DNA from: Mycolicibacterium moriokaense
GTDB taxonomy: Bacteria; Actinomycetota; Actinomycetes; Mycobacteriales; Mycobacteriaceae
Direction of reading: 5' to 3'
NCBI RefSeq assembly: GCF_003201655.1
Contig: NZ_QJJU01000002.1
Location: forward strand, 186,001 to 250,000
Length of the DNA stretch: 64,000 nucleotides
Below the pieces are notes generated by a model, which was given only the letters and a program-made list of their open reading frames with translations, was not told the origin of the DNA and searched no databases. The position numbers and the translations under genes were made by a program. Positions 27,674-36,105 of the stretch are shown here, piece by piece (within the stretch, counting starts at the first letter, position 1; every line of letters begins with the position of its first letter).

Positions 27674-29503
27674 GTGTGCGGAGCCGCAGGCGAGGTGCGT
27701 CTCGACGGCCAAGCACCTGACATCAGAGCTGTCTCGGCCATCGCCGACGCGATGGCACCCCGGGGCCCGGATGGCGCCGGCGTCTGGTCGCAGGGCCGCG
27801 TCGCGCTGGGCCACCGTCGCCTGAAGATCATCGACCTGTCCGAGGCCGGTGCGCAGCCGATGGTCGATTCGGAGCTCGGCCTTGCCGTCTGCTGGAACGG
27901 CTGCATCTACAACTACAAGCAGCTGCGGCGGGAGCTGAGCGAGTTCGGCTACCGGTTCTTCTCCACCAGCGACACCGAGGTTCTGCTCAAGGCCTACCAC
28001 CACTGGGGCGACCGCTTCGTCGATCACCTGCTCGGCATGTTCGCGTTCGCGATCGTGGAGCGTGACAGCGGCCGCGTGCTGCTCGGCCGCGACAGGCTGG
28101 GCATCAAACCGCTGTATCTGACCGAGGACGCACACCGGATCCGGTTCGCGTCGTCGCTGACCGCGCTGCTGGCAGGCGGCGGCAGGGACAACTCGATAGA
28201 CACCCGCATCGACCCCGTCGCCCTTCACCACTATCTGACCTTCCACTCCGTCGTTCCGCCGCCGCGCACGATTCTGCGCGGCGTCACCAAAGTGCCGCCC
28301 GCGTCGATCGTGGCGATCGAAGCCGACGGGCAGGGAAAGGTCACGAGCACCACGACGACCTACTGGGAACCCGACTTCACCCGGCGCGAGGAGCGGGCCG
28401 GGTGGTCCGAACGTGATTGGGAGGACGCGATTCTCGCGTCGCTGCGGCTGGCCGTCGAGCGACGCCTGGTGGCCGACGTGCCTGTCGGGTGCCTGCTCTC
28501 GGGTGGAGTCGACTCCAGCCTGATCGTCGGGCTGCTCGCCGAGGCGGGCCAGCACGGCCTCGCGACATTCTCCATCGGCTTCGAATCAGTGGGCGGCGTC
28601 AAGGGCGACGAGTTCCGCTACTCCGACATCATCGCCGAACGTTTCGACACCGACCACCACCAGATCCGCATCGGCACCGATCGCATGCTGCCCGCACTCG
28701 ACGGCGCGATAGCCGCCATGAGCGAGCCGATGGTCAGCCACGACTGCGTCGCCTTCTACCTGCTCAGCCAGGAAGTGGCAAAACATGTCAAGGTCGTGCA
28801 ATCCGGGCAGGGCGCCGACGAGGTATTCGCCGGATACCACTGGTATCCCCCGATGGGTGAGCCCGAAGCCGCCTCACTCGAGGGCTCAGTCGCCAGCTAT
28901 CGGAAAGCCTTCTTCGACCGCGACCAGTCCGCCTACCAGGCGCTCGTCTCGCCCGGGCTGGCCAACGCCGACGACCCCAGCGAGCAGTTCGTCACCGAGC
29001 ACTTCGCCCGCGCAGGCGCCGCGAGCGGTGTCGACCGCGCGCTGCGGCTCGACACCACCGTCATGCTGGTGGACGACCCGGTCAAGCGCGTCGACAACAT
29101 GACCATGGCGTGGGGCCTCGAGGGCCGGGTGCCGTTCCTCGACCACGAGCTGGTCGAGTTGGCCGCCACCTGCCCACCCGCGCTGAAGACCGCCCATCAC
29201 GGCAAGGGCGTGCTCAAGGAAGCCGCGCGCAGAGTAGTGCCTGCCGATGTGATCGACCGGCCCAAGGGCTACTTCCCTGTGCCTGCGCTGACGCATCTGG
29301 AAGGCCCATACCTCGACCTCGTCCGTGACGCGCTGTACGCACCTGCCGCCAAGGAGCGCGGCGTGTTCCGGCCCGAGGCGGTCGACCGGCTACTCGCCGA
29401 CCCGAACGGTCAGCTCACCCCACTGCGCGGCAACGAGCTGTGGCAGATCGCGCTGCTGGAACTGTGGCTGCAGAAGCACGGGATCAGCGGGAGCGTCGGA
29501 TGA
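27674..29503 (+). CDS. asnO: N-acetylglutaminylglutamine amidotransferase (asparagine-synthetase family)
   Basis: The 609-residue protein starts with Cys2 after the initiator (MCGAAGEVRLDG), the N-terminal nucleophile of glutamine-dependent amidotransferases. A glutaminase domain (MAPRGPDGAGVWSQG, LGHRRLKIIDLS) precedes a synthetase domain with the PP-loop LLSGGVDSSLIVGLLAE (about residues 273-289) and QSGQGADEVFAGYHWYPP. This subfamily amidates the C-terminus of N-acetylglutaminylglutamine, giving the osmoprotectant NAGGN. Asparagine synthetase proper is the alternative. The identification rests on the next gene being the GNAT-ATP-grasp partner, joined by an ATGA overlap. Confidence 0.82.
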   Translation: MCGAAGEVRLDGQAPDIRAVSAIADAMAPRGPDGAGVWSQGRVALGHRRLKIIDLSEAGAQPMVDSELGLAVCWNGCIYNYKQLRRELSEFGYRFFSTSDTEVLLKAYHHWGDRFVDHLLGMFAFAIVERDSGRVLLGRDRLGIKPLYLTEDAHRIRFASSLTALLAGGGRDNSIDTRIDPVALHHYLTFHSVVPPPRTILRGVTKVPPASIVAIEADGQGKVTSTTTTYWEPDFTRREERAGWSERDWEDAILASLRLAVERRLVADVPVGCLLSGGVDSSLIVGLLAEAGQHGLATFSIGFESVGGVKGDEFRYSDIIAERFDTDHHQIRIGTDRMLPALDGAIAAMSEPMVSHDCVAFYLLSQEVAKHVKVVQSGQGADEVFAGYHWYPPMGEPEAASLEGSVASYRKAFFDRDQSAYQALVSPGLANADDPSEQFVTEHFARAGAASGVDRALRLDTTVMLVDDPVKRVDNMTMAWGLEGRVPFLDHELVELAATCPPALKTAHHGKGVLKEAARRVVPADVIDRPKGYFPVPALTHLEGPYLDLVRDALYAPAAKERGVFRPEAVDRLLADPNGQLTPLRGNELWQIALLELWLQKHGISGSVG

Positions 29504-31266
29504 CCATCCTCGACCCCGACGATCGCCATTCCGAAGCCATCACCCTCGGGCTGCACGACGCGTCACCGCAGCACCTGATCGACGTGATGGCCGACGACGT
29601 GGTACTCGAAATGGGTTGGGGACGACTGATTTTCGGCCAGACATTCGCCGACCCTGAGAAGCTGGCCGAGGTGTTACGGCAAGAGGGTCATGGCCGACGC
29701 GACATCTGCATATACGCCCGCGAGCCTCACGTTCTGGTCGCAAGGGCGCCCGCCGAACTGTTCATCGACCCGAGCCACACGTACCGGCTGAGGTTCTCCG
29801 ACGATGTAACGGAATCGTTGCCGCCCGGCTTCACGATTCGTCCGCTGCAGAGCCCCGAAGACGCCGACGCGATGAACCGGGTGTACGTGCGCTGCGGGAT
29901 GGTGCCTGCCCCCATCGACGTCATCTGGGACAACCATCTGCACCATGACCCCGTCGACTACCTCGTCGCCGTCCGCGACGACGACGGCACCGTCGTGGGC
30001 ACCGTGACCGGCGTCGATCACGTGCGGTTGTTCTCCGACCCGGAGGACGGTTCCAGCCTGTGGACACTGGCCGTCGACCCGGCGTCGAGTCTGCCTGGCG
30101 TCGGTGCGGCGTTGACGCAAGCTCTGGCCGCGATCTATCGCAACCGCGACCGCGCCTACATGGATTTGTCCGTCGCTCACGACAACGTCGCCGCGATCGC
30201 CCTTTACGAGAAGCTGGGGTTCGCGCGCGTGCCGGTGATGGCGGTCAAGCGCAAGAACGCGATCAACGAACCGCTGTTCACCCACCCGCCTGAGACTGTC
30301 GACGACCTCAATCCGTACGCACGCATCATCGCCGACGAAGCCATGCGCCGAGGCATCTGGGTGGAGGTACTTGACGCTGAAGCGGGTGAGATGCGGCTGT
30401 CACACGGCGGACGCAGCGTCGTCACCCGAGAGTCCTTGTCGGAGTACACATCCGCGGTAGCGATGAGCAGATGCGACGACAAGAGATTGACCCGTCGCAT
30501 CGTCACCGATGCCGGAATCGTCGTCGCCGCAGGCCGACTGGCTACCTTCGACGAGCAGGATTACGCGTTCCTCGACGAGGTTGGCGATGTCGTGGTCAAG
30601 CCGACCCGCGGCGAGCAGGGCAAGGGCATCACGGTCGGCGTCGACAATCCCGACGAACTCGACGCGGCGCTGGCCCGGGCACGTGAGCAACATCCCGATG
30701 TCCTGATCGAGCAGCGCGCCGCGGGCGACGACCTGCGGCTGGTGGTGATCGACCACAAGGTGGTGGCCGCCGCGCTGCGAAGGCCGGCGGAGGTAAGCGG
30801 CACCGGGCATCACACCGTGCGCGAGCTGATCGACGCGCAGAGTCGACGACGCTCGGCCGCGACCGGCGGCGAATCCCGGATTCCCGTCGACGACGTCACC
30901 GAAGCCACCGTCAGGGAGTCCGGCTGGTCGTTCGACGATGTGCTGCCCGAAGGTGTGCGCCTCCGAGTTCGTCGGACTGCGAACCTGCATCAGGGCGGCA
31001 CCATCCATGACGTCACCGCCGAGGTGAACCCCGAGCTGTGTTCGGTGGCGGTGACGGCCGCCGATGCGATCGGCATCCCGGTGACGGGTATCGACCTTCT
31101 CGTTCCTGACGTTGCGGGCACCGACTACGTGTTCATCGAGGCCAACGAGCGCCCCGGCCTCGCCAACCATGAACCGCAGCCCACTGCTCAGGCATTCGTC
31201 GACTTCCTCTTCCCTGGCAGTCCCGGCCTGCCGCAGGCGTGGACGCCGGATCAGGCGCCCAGTTAG
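29500..31266 (+). CDS. ngg: N-acetylglutaminylglutamine synthetase (GNAT + ATP-grasp fusion)
   Basis: The 588-residue fusion starts at ATG 29500 overlapping the asnO stop. Residues about 110-262 are a GNAT domain (FTIRPLQSPEDADAM, LWTLAVDPASSLPGVGAAL, AHDNVAAIALYEKLGF). Residues about 285-575 are an ATP-grasp ligase (DVVVKPTRGEQGKGITVGVD, DLRLVVIDHKVVAAALRRP, TGIDLLVPD and VFIEANERPGLANHEPQP). It would acetylate and join two glutamines to make N-acetylglutaminylglutamine. In Sinorhizobium the pair asnO-ngg makes the osmolyte NAGGN. The M42 peptidase that often completes the trio is not adjacent here. Confidence 0.83.
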   Translation: MTILDPDDRHSEAITLGLHDASPQHLIDVMADDVVLEMGWGRLIFGQTFADPEKLAEVLRQEGHGRRDICIYAREPHVLVARAPAELFIDPSHTYRLRFSDDVTESLPPGFTIRPLQSPEDADAMNRVYVRCGMVPAPIDVIWDNHLHHDPVDYLVAVRDDDGTVVGTVTGVDHVRLFSDPEDGSSLWTLAVDPASSLPGVGAALTQALAAIYRNRDRAYMDLSVAHDNVAAIALYEKLGFARVPVMAVKRKNAINEPLFTHPPETVDDLNPYARIIADEAMRRGIWVEVLDAEAGEMRLSHGGRSVVTRESLSEYTSAVAMSRCDDKRLTRRIVTDAGIVVAAGRLATFDEQDYAFLDEVGDVVVKPTRGEQGKGITVGVDNPDELDAALARAREQHPDVLIEQRAAGDDLRLVVIDHKVVAAALRRPAEVSGTGHHTVRELIDAQSRRRSAATGGESRIPVDDVTEATVRESGWSFDDVLPEGVRLRVRRTANLHQGGTIHDVTAEVNPELCSVAVTAADAIGIPVTGIDLLVPDVAGTDYVFIEANERPGLANHEPQPTAQAFVDFLFPGSPGLPQAWTPDQAPS

Positions 31267-31279
31267 TCGCTAATAGCCC

Positions 31280-31843
31280 CTACCAGTTGCTGGTGCGCAA
31301 CACGATCTCGGCGGCCAGCTGCGCGGTGGACTCCTGTGCGTTGCGCCTGCCGAGCAGGTCGACCAGCCGGAAGTCCCCGTACACGTAGCGCTGGCTGGCC
31401 TTGGCGACTGCCCGCGCTGCGGGTGTGCTGACCAGCGCGGTGGTGTTCATCTCCACCGGCGGGCAGTGTTCGTCGCGGATCACCCCGGTGAGATCGGCGA
31501 CGCGCGGATGACCGCGGTCGATCACCACCAGCCCGATGAACCGGTCCAGCCGAGTGGCGGCCAGCTCCCACGCCAGTTCGCCGCCAATCCGGTCGCCGAC
31601 CAGCAGCGCCCACTTCACCTCGAGCGCGTCGAGGATGCCGACCACCGACTTGGCGGTCAGCCGCGGATCCGGACCGATCACGATGGTCCGCAGCGAGGCG
31701 GTGTGCAGCCGCTGACACACCGCGTCATATGCGGCTGGCGCGTGATGCCCCGCGCCGAGCACCACCACGACGGATCCCTTGTCGGGGCCCGCCACGTCGA
31801 CGGGCACGGGAAAGCCGTCGACGGTGACCATGGTGGAAGGCAT
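31280..31843 (-). CDS. Alpha/beta-hydrolase-like protein lacking the usual nucleophile
   Basis: The 187-residue product has an alpha/beta hydrolase-like layout (VVVVLGAGHHAPAAYDAVCQ, LDALEVKWALLVGDRIGGE, FIGLVVIDRGHP), but the elbow reads GDRIGG where Ser/Cys/Asp would normally occupy the third place, so it may be inactive. It is shorter than most family members. The start ATG 31843 has TAGCGT six bases upstream on the minus strand, a leaderless-type -10. A CATTTGG/CCAAATG inverted repeat spans the start codon. I recognise no specific function. Confidence 0.5.
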   Translation of the reverse strand: MPSTMVTVDGFPVPVDVAGPDKGSVVVVLGAGHHAPAAYDAVCQRLHTASLRTIVIGPDPRLTAKSVVGILDALEVKWALLVGDRIGGELAWELAATRLDRFIGLVVIDRGHPRVADLTGVIRDEHCPPVEMNTTALVSTPAARAVAKASQRYVYGDFRLVDLLGRRNAQESTAQLAAEIVLRTSNW

Positions 31844-31865
31844 TTGGTCACGCTACAGCCAAATG
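31841..31865. promoter_or_regulatory. Inverted repeat over the start of the hydrolase-like gene
   Basis: CATTTGG (31841-31847) and CCAAATG (31859-31865) are perfect inverted 7-base arms with an 11-base spacer. They flank a leaderless-type -10 (TAGCGT on the minus strand). The location over the start codon would suit repression. No binder is known. Confidence 0.3.
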
Positions 31866-31895
31866 TCGCATCGGGGGGCCGATTTTCACCCGCCG

Positions 31896-32564
31896 TTAAC
31901 CTGACGTAGCACGCTCCGCCTGCTTTGCTGCGATGTCCAGAAACGTCTGCGGCAGCGTGGCTTTGACAGCAATTGATGGGTTCAGTGTAGGAAATGCGAT
32001 GCCGAATACCGCCATCCTGCCGACGTTCTCGAACGTGAAGTATGCGCTGCTTTCTTCGTTACCCAGACGCATGGTCTGCTCGTACACCAGCGCGTCGGTG
32101 CGCGGTGTCGGAAGCCGCGTCGTCGTCATCGGAATGCCTGGCGCCGACGGGTCGAAGAACGTCTGAAAATGCGCGCAGCGGTCGGCTGTGGCTGCCAGCC
32201 GGGCGAGGTCCAGCTGCCACGTCAACACGGTCATCACGATCCGTGCGCCGTCGTAACCCACGACGTACTCCGCCGCGCTACCGGGACCGCGCTCGGCCGT
32301 TTCGGCGATGGCGTGGGTGAGGCCGTCCGAGCAGCCTTCCGGGCTGGACAGCATGGCGGGCGGTCCGCCCGCGCCGTCGGGCTGGCCTGACGGGCGGACG
32401 ATGCGGTCGAAATGCACACCCGCAGGGAAATCGGCCGCGGTCAACACCACCTTCTCCAGCCTGGCCCCTGGCCAGGTCGCGGTGCCGGAGATCGCGTGCG
32501 CGCAGCCTGTGAGCGCCACCAAAAGCAGCGTCATCACAGCTGTTTCGCAACGCCGCCGGATCAT
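31896..32564 (-). CDS. Exported lipoprotein of unknown function
   Basis: The 222-residue protein has a signal peptide with a charged MIRRR start, hydrophobic TAVMTLLLVALT and lipobox LTGC (Cys21), so it is a mycobacterial lipoprotein anchored outside the membrane. The mature part has two cysteines (CSDGL, CAHF) that may form a disulfide. I do not recognise a named family; it looks like the DUF5642-type mycobacterial lipoproteins. It begins 4 bases after the cobQ stop, so it is likely co-transcribed with cobQ despite the unrelated location. Confidence 0.68.
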   Translation of the reverse strand: MIRRRCETAVMTLLLVALTGCAHAISGTATWPGARLEKVVLTAADFPAGVHFDRIVRPSGQPDGAGGPPAMLSSPEGCSDGLTHAIAETAERGPGSAAEYVVGYDGARIVMTVLTWQLDLARLAATADRCAHFQTFFDPSAPGIPMTTTRLPTPRTDALVYEQTMRLGNEESSAYFTFENVGRMAVFGIAFPTLNPSIAVKATLPQTFLDIAAKQAERATSG

Positions 32565-32568
32565 GGGT

Positions 32569-34053
32569 TCAGGCTAACCCCGTTGCGAGCGTTGGCCGGT
32601 TCGGCGGCCCGTGCTCGAGCAGGCCGACCACTGCATCGATGTCGAGATGCGCGGTCAGCACGTCGGCCATCAGGTCCAGCTGTGCGTCGCGGCGCGCTGT
32701 CACGTCGACGTCGTCGGCGACGACGAAACCGTCTCTGCCTGCGGCTGCGGCGGCGTCGGCGAGCCACTGCCTGCGCAGCACGTCGTTGTCGAGCAGACCG
32801 TGCCAGTGCGTGCCGAATACATGGCCCCGCCGGACGCCGATATCCAGCCAGTCGTCGTCACCGCAGCGCGCAACCTGGCCGTGGTGGATCTCGTAGCCGT
32901 GCAGGTCGGAGTCGTGCTGCCGCAGGGTCTTGACCGGCGCGAACGCGATGTCGGCATCGAGCAGGCCCAGACCGTCGACGACGCCGGCCTTGGATTCCAC
33001 CGCGTCGTCGATGCGCGCACAGAGCATCTGGAACCCGCCGCAGATGCCAAGCACCGGCCGTCCCTGCAGCGCGTGCGCGGTGACACCGCGTGCGAGGCCG
33101 CGCTCCCGCAGCCAGCCCAGGTCGGACACGGTCGCCTTGCTGCCAGGGACAACGATCACGTCGGCGTCGGCGAGATCGGCAGGGTCGGTGACCCATCGCA
33201 CCAGCACGCCGGGCTCGCACGCCAGCGCCTCGACATCGGTGGAGTTCGAGATGCGCGGCAACCGGATCGCGGCCACCCGCAGCCAGTCCCTGCCGCGCGG
33301 TGGTTGCGGGTCCCCGACGACCCTGTGCGCGAGCACCGACACCGAATCCTCGGTGTCTAGCCAGAGCCCGTCGGTGTAGGGAATGACACCGTAGGTCGGC
33401 CTGCCGGTCAGATCTTGCAGTTGCGCGAGTCCTGGTGCAAGCAGAGCAGGGTCACCACGAAACTTGTTGACCACAAACCCGGAGATGAGTCGTTGGTCGT
33501 CGGGCTCGAGAATCGCGACCGTCCCATACAGGTGGGCGAGCAGCCCGCCGCGGTCGATATCGCCGACCACGATGACGGGTAGATTCGCGGCGCGGGCCAG
33601 CCCCATGTTCGCCAGATCGGTTGCACGCAGGTTGATCTCGGCGGGTGAGCCCGCACCTTCACAGATCACCGCGTCGAATTCGCTTCGCAGCTGGTCTAGT
33701 TCGTCTGCCACGACAGCGGCAAGCCGATCACGGTGGGTGAAATAATCTTTGGCGCTGACGGTGTCGACGACCTGTCCGCGCAGCACCAGCTGTGAGGTGC
33801 GGTCGCTGCCGGGCTTGAGCAATATCGGGTTGAACCGCACGCTGGGCGCCAGTCCCGCGGCCCGGGCCTGCATGGCCTGCGCGCGACCGATCTCGCCGCC
33901 CTCGGTGGTGACCGCGGAGTTGTTGGACATGTTCTGCGCCTTGAACGGCGCGACGCGAATACCCTTGCGCGCCAACAGCCGGCACAGGCCCGCGACGACC
34001 ATCGACTTCCCCGCGTCCGACGTGGTGCCTGCGACCAGCAGCGCGCCGCTCAT
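32569..34053 (-). CDS. cobQ: Cobyric acid synthase CobQ
   Basis: The 494-residue CobQ has the P-loop-like ATPase start [33 protein letters not shown], the Asp-rich [13 protein letters not shown], and a C-terminal type I amidotransferase with [10 protein letters not shown] (Cys about 333) and a triad His in [10 protein letters not shown]. It adds four amides to the corrin ring of adenosylcobyrinic a,c-diamide. It is separated from the cysG-cobO operon by 28 kb. The start ATG 34053 has only an A-rich leader (AGAAAAA) and no clear ribosome site; a hairpin element lies 10 bases upstream. Confidence 0.92.
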   Translation of the reverse strand: MSGALLVAGTTSDAGKSMVVAGLCRLLARKGIRVAPFKAQNMSNNSAVTTEGGEIGRAQAMQARAAGLAPSVRFNPILLKPGSDRTSQLVLRGQVVDTVSAKDYFTHRDRLAAVVADELDQLRSEFDAVICEGAGSPAEINLRATDLANMGLARAANLPVIVVGDIDRGGLLAHLYGTVAILEPDDQRLISGFVVNKFRGDPALLAPGLAQLQDLTGRPTYGVIPYTDGLWLDTEDSVSVLAHRVVGDPQPPRGRDWLRVAAIRLPRISNSTDVEALACEPGVLVRWVTDPADLADADVIVVPGSKATVSDLGWLRERGLARGVTAHALQGRPVLGICGGFQMLCARIDDAVESKAGVVDGLGLLDADIAFAPVKTLRQHDSDLHGYEIHHGQVARCGDDDWLDIGVRRGHVFGTHWHGLLDNDVLRRQWLADAAAAAGRDGFVVADDVDVTARRDAQLDLMADVLTAHLDIDAVVGLLEHGPPNRPTLATGLA

Positions 34054-34062
34054 TTTTTCTGG

Positions 34063-34122
34063 GCGAGCAGACGCAGAAACACCCTTTTCCGCGGCGTGTC
34101 GGGTGCTTTTGCGTCTGCTCGC
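34063..34122. terminator. Dispersed hairpin element (copy 1) between mapB and cobQ
   Basis: GCGAGCAGACGCAGAAACAC (starting 34063) pairs with GTGCTTTTGCGTCTGCTCGC (ending 34122), with a 16-base loop and a few mismatches in the A/T tract. The same core GCGAGCAGACGC recurs at 47344. The position after the mapB stop (34133) suggests a terminator for the leftward mapB message. It also lies just before the cobQ start. Confidence 0.55.
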
Positions 34123-34132
34123 GGGGAAAGTC

Positions 34133-34990
34133 TCACGGCAAGGTCAGGATTTCGGCGCCATCGTCGGTGACCACCAGCGTGTGCTCGAACTGGGCGGTCC
34201 ACTTCTTGTCGGTGGTTGCGACGGTCCATCCGTCGTCCCAGATCTCGTAATCCAGCCCGCCGAGGTTGATCATCGGCTCGATGGTGAACGTCATGCCCGG
34301 TTCCAGGACGGTGTCCACGGCAGGCTGGTCATAGTGCAACACCACCAACCCGTTGTGAAATGTGGGGCCGATGCCGTGCCCGGTAAAATCGCGAACGACC
34401 TTGTACCCGAAGCGGTTTGCATACGATTCGATGACCCGCCCGACGGCCGAAAGCTGCCTGCCGGGTTTCACCGCCTTGATCGCGCGCATGGTCGCCTCGT
34501 GGGTGCGCTCGACGAGAAGGCGGTGCTCCTCGGACACGTCGCCCGCTAAGAAGGTGGCGTTGGTGTCGCCGTGCACGCCGTCGATGTAGGCGGTCACGTC
34601 GATGTTGACGATGTCGCCGTCCTCGACCACCGTCGAGTCGGGGATACCGTGGCAGATGATCTCGTTGAGCGACGTGCAGCACGACTTCGGGAAGCCCTTG
34701 TAGCCCAGCGTCGACGGGTAGGCGCCGTGGTCGACCATGTATTCGTGGGCGATGCGGTCAAGTTCGTCGGTGGTCACACCTGGCGCGACGGCATTTCCCG
34801 CTTCGGCGAGCGCGCGCGCCGCGATGCGGCCTGCGACACGCATCTTCTCAATCACCGCAGGCGTCTGCACCCACGGCTCGGCGCCCTCTTTCACGGTCGG
34901 CTTCCACGCGTACTCCGGAGGCGCGATCGAGCGGGGCACCGACAGCGTCGGAGAGAGCACGCCAGGGCTAAGGGCGGTGCGAACAGGCAT
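34133..34990 (-). CDS. mapB: Methionine aminopeptidase
   Basis: The ATG at 34990 ([16 protein letters not shown]) gives 285 residues, the length I recall for MapB (Rv2861c). The peptidase M24 fold is clear: [20 protein letters not shown] (about residues 112-131, catalytic His and metal Asp), [28 protein letters not shown] (metal His) and [10 protein letters not shown] plus QFEHTLVV (metal Glus). An N-terminal proline-rich extension is typical of the mycobacterial isoform (type 1c). It removes initiator Met in a metal-dependent way. A TATTCT -10 on the minus strand six bases upstream of ATG suggests a leaderless message. Confidence 0.92.
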   Translation of the reverse strand: MPVRTALSPGVLSPTLSVPRSIAPPEYAWKPTVKEGAEPWVQTPAVIEKMRVAGRIAARALAEAGNAVAPGVTTDELDRIAHEYMVDHGAYPSTLGYKGFPKSCCTSLNEIICHGIPDSTVVEDGDIVNIDVTAYIDGVHGDTNATFLAGDVSEEHRLLVERTHEATMRAIKAVKPGRQLSAVGRVIESYANRFGYKVVRDFTGHGIGPTFHNGLVVLHYDQPAVDTVLEPGMTFTIEPMINLGGLDYEIWDDGWTVATTDKKWTAQFEHTLVVTDDGAEILTLP

Positions 34991-34996
34991 GACGCC

Positions 34997-35023
34997 AGAA
35001 TAGTCCGACCTGCTCGCTACATT
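34997..35023. promoter_or_regulatory. Back-to-back leaderless-type promoters of mapB and the NTF2-like gene
   Basis: On the minus strand TATTCT (35002-34997) is 6 bases before the mapB ATG. On the plus strand TACATT (35018-35023) is 8 bases before the ATG at 35032. No Shine-Dalgarno fits in either leader. Two TANNNT -10 hexamers so close to the start codons is the pattern of leaderless transcription. Confidence 0.5.
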
Positions 35024-35031
35024 CAGGTGCC

Positions 35032-35478
35032 ATGACCATCGATGACGTTGACGAGGAGTTCGCCTCCAGGTTCGCCCAGCAGTTCGCCGATACCTGGCGC
35101 AACCCCGACCTGTCCAAGCATGAGGCGCTCTGGAGCGACGACATCGTGCTGACCCAACCCATGATGGGCAGCCTGCGCGGTAAGCAGGCCTGCCGGGAGT
35201 CGTTTCAGCGGCTGTTCGCACTCGTGCCTGACCTCCACGCCGACGTGCACCGGGTCGGGCATGGCAAAAAAGAGGTATTCATCGAATTCACGCTGAGCGG
35301 AACGTATGGCGGCAAGCCGATCGCCTGGGACGCGGTCGACCGTTTCACGTTCACGAATGGTTTGATCGCCGAGCGGGTTTCGTACTTCGACTCCACGCCG
35401 TTGATCGGCAAGCTGGTCGGCCGACCGGCCGGCTGGGACCGGCTGGTCCGCATCGGTTCGCAGCTGTTCCGGCGCTGA
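35032..35478 (+). CDS. SnoaL-like NTF2-fold protein
   Basis: The 148-residue product has a SnoaL-like form: [19 protein letters not shown] helix, [57 protein letters not shown]. Such proteins act as ester cyclases, hydratases or isomerases. The terminal [20 protein letters not shown] is typical of mycobacterial members. No catalytic residues can be assigned. It is divergent from mapB and convergent, end to end, with the TetR gene (stop codons abut at 35478/35479). Confidence 0.65.
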   Translation: MTIDDVDEEFASRFAQQFADTWRNPDLSKHEALWSDDIVLTQPMMGSLRGKQACRESFQRLFALVPDLHADVHRVGHGKKEVFIEFTLSGTYGGKPIAWDAVDRFTFTNGLIAERVSYFDSTPLIGKLVGRPAGWDRLVRIGSQLFRR

Positions 35479-36081
35479 TCAACCGATCTGCACCGACGAC
35501 AACGCCGTGCGCACCCGCGCCGGCAGCGAGCCTCCGTGGAGCAGCCAGTCGTCGAGGGCGATCCGGATCGACGCCATCGCCAGTGCTCCGATCAGGCGCG
35601 GTCGCGGGTCCTGGAGGACGGCGTCGCCGAGCCGGGGGGCCACCAGCGCGGCGATAGCCTCTTCGTAGCGGACGTAGATCTGGAGCGTCCACGCGCTGAG
35701 CACCGGGGATGACCGCGTCAACATCGCGAGCTCGCGCACCTGGCCGCTGATTGAACTGAACCCGTCGCCGAGATCCTCGAACGCGGCGACCACGGCCCCA
35801 CTGGCAGACAGATGTGGCGGCTGCGCTGCGATCGCCGCCATGATCTGGTCCAGCCAGTGCGTCGTCATGCCCTCGGCGACTGCATCCTCCTTCGAGCTGA
35901 AGTACCGGAAGAAGGTCGCCCGCCCAATCTCCGCGGCGGCGGCGATCTGCTCGATGGTCGCGCCAGCCAGGCCATTTTCGGCGACGCAATGGGCCGCTGC
36001 CGTGGCGATGCGGGCACGGGTCGCCCGCTGCTTGCGCGCGGTCAGGCTTTCCCAGGAACTCTCTTGTGAGACGACGTCCAT
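35479..36081 (-). CDS. TetR-family regulator
   Basis: With the ATG at 36081 (MDVVSQESSWES) the protein has 200 residues; an ATG at 36102 would add seven codons read out of the palindrome itself. The helix-turn-helix reads ARIATAAAHCVAENGLAGAT, IEQIAAAAEIGRATFFRYFS (about residues 22-61), followed by a helical ligand domain. Its start codon and that of the divergent DUF1214 gene lie inside a 29-bp perfect palindrome, which is the likely self-operator. It should repress itself and the DUF1214-sulfotransferase pair; the ligand is unknown. Confidence 0.82.
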   Translation of the reverse strand: MDVVSQESSWESLTARKQRATRARIATAAAHCVAENGLAGATIEQIAAAAEIGRATFFRYFSSKEDAVAEGMTTHWLDQIMAAIAAQPPHLSASGAVVAAFEDLGDGFSSISGQVRELAMLTRSSPVLSAWTLQIYVRYEEAIAALVAPRLGDAVLQDPRPRLIGALAMASIRIALDDWLLHGGSLPARVRTALSSVQIG

Positions 36082-36105
36082 GGTGAGACTATGTCTCACC
36101 ATGGA
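36077..36105. promoter_or_regulatory. 29-bp perfect palindrome holding two divergent start codons
   Basis: Arms TCCATGGTGAGAC (36077-36089) and GTCTCACCATGGA (36093-36105) are perfect inverted copies around TAT. An extra GTGAGAC half-site lies at 36066-36072. ATG codons of the TetR gene (36081-36079) and the DUF1214 gene (36101-36103) are both within it. A bound TetR would cover both starts. Confidence 0.7.
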
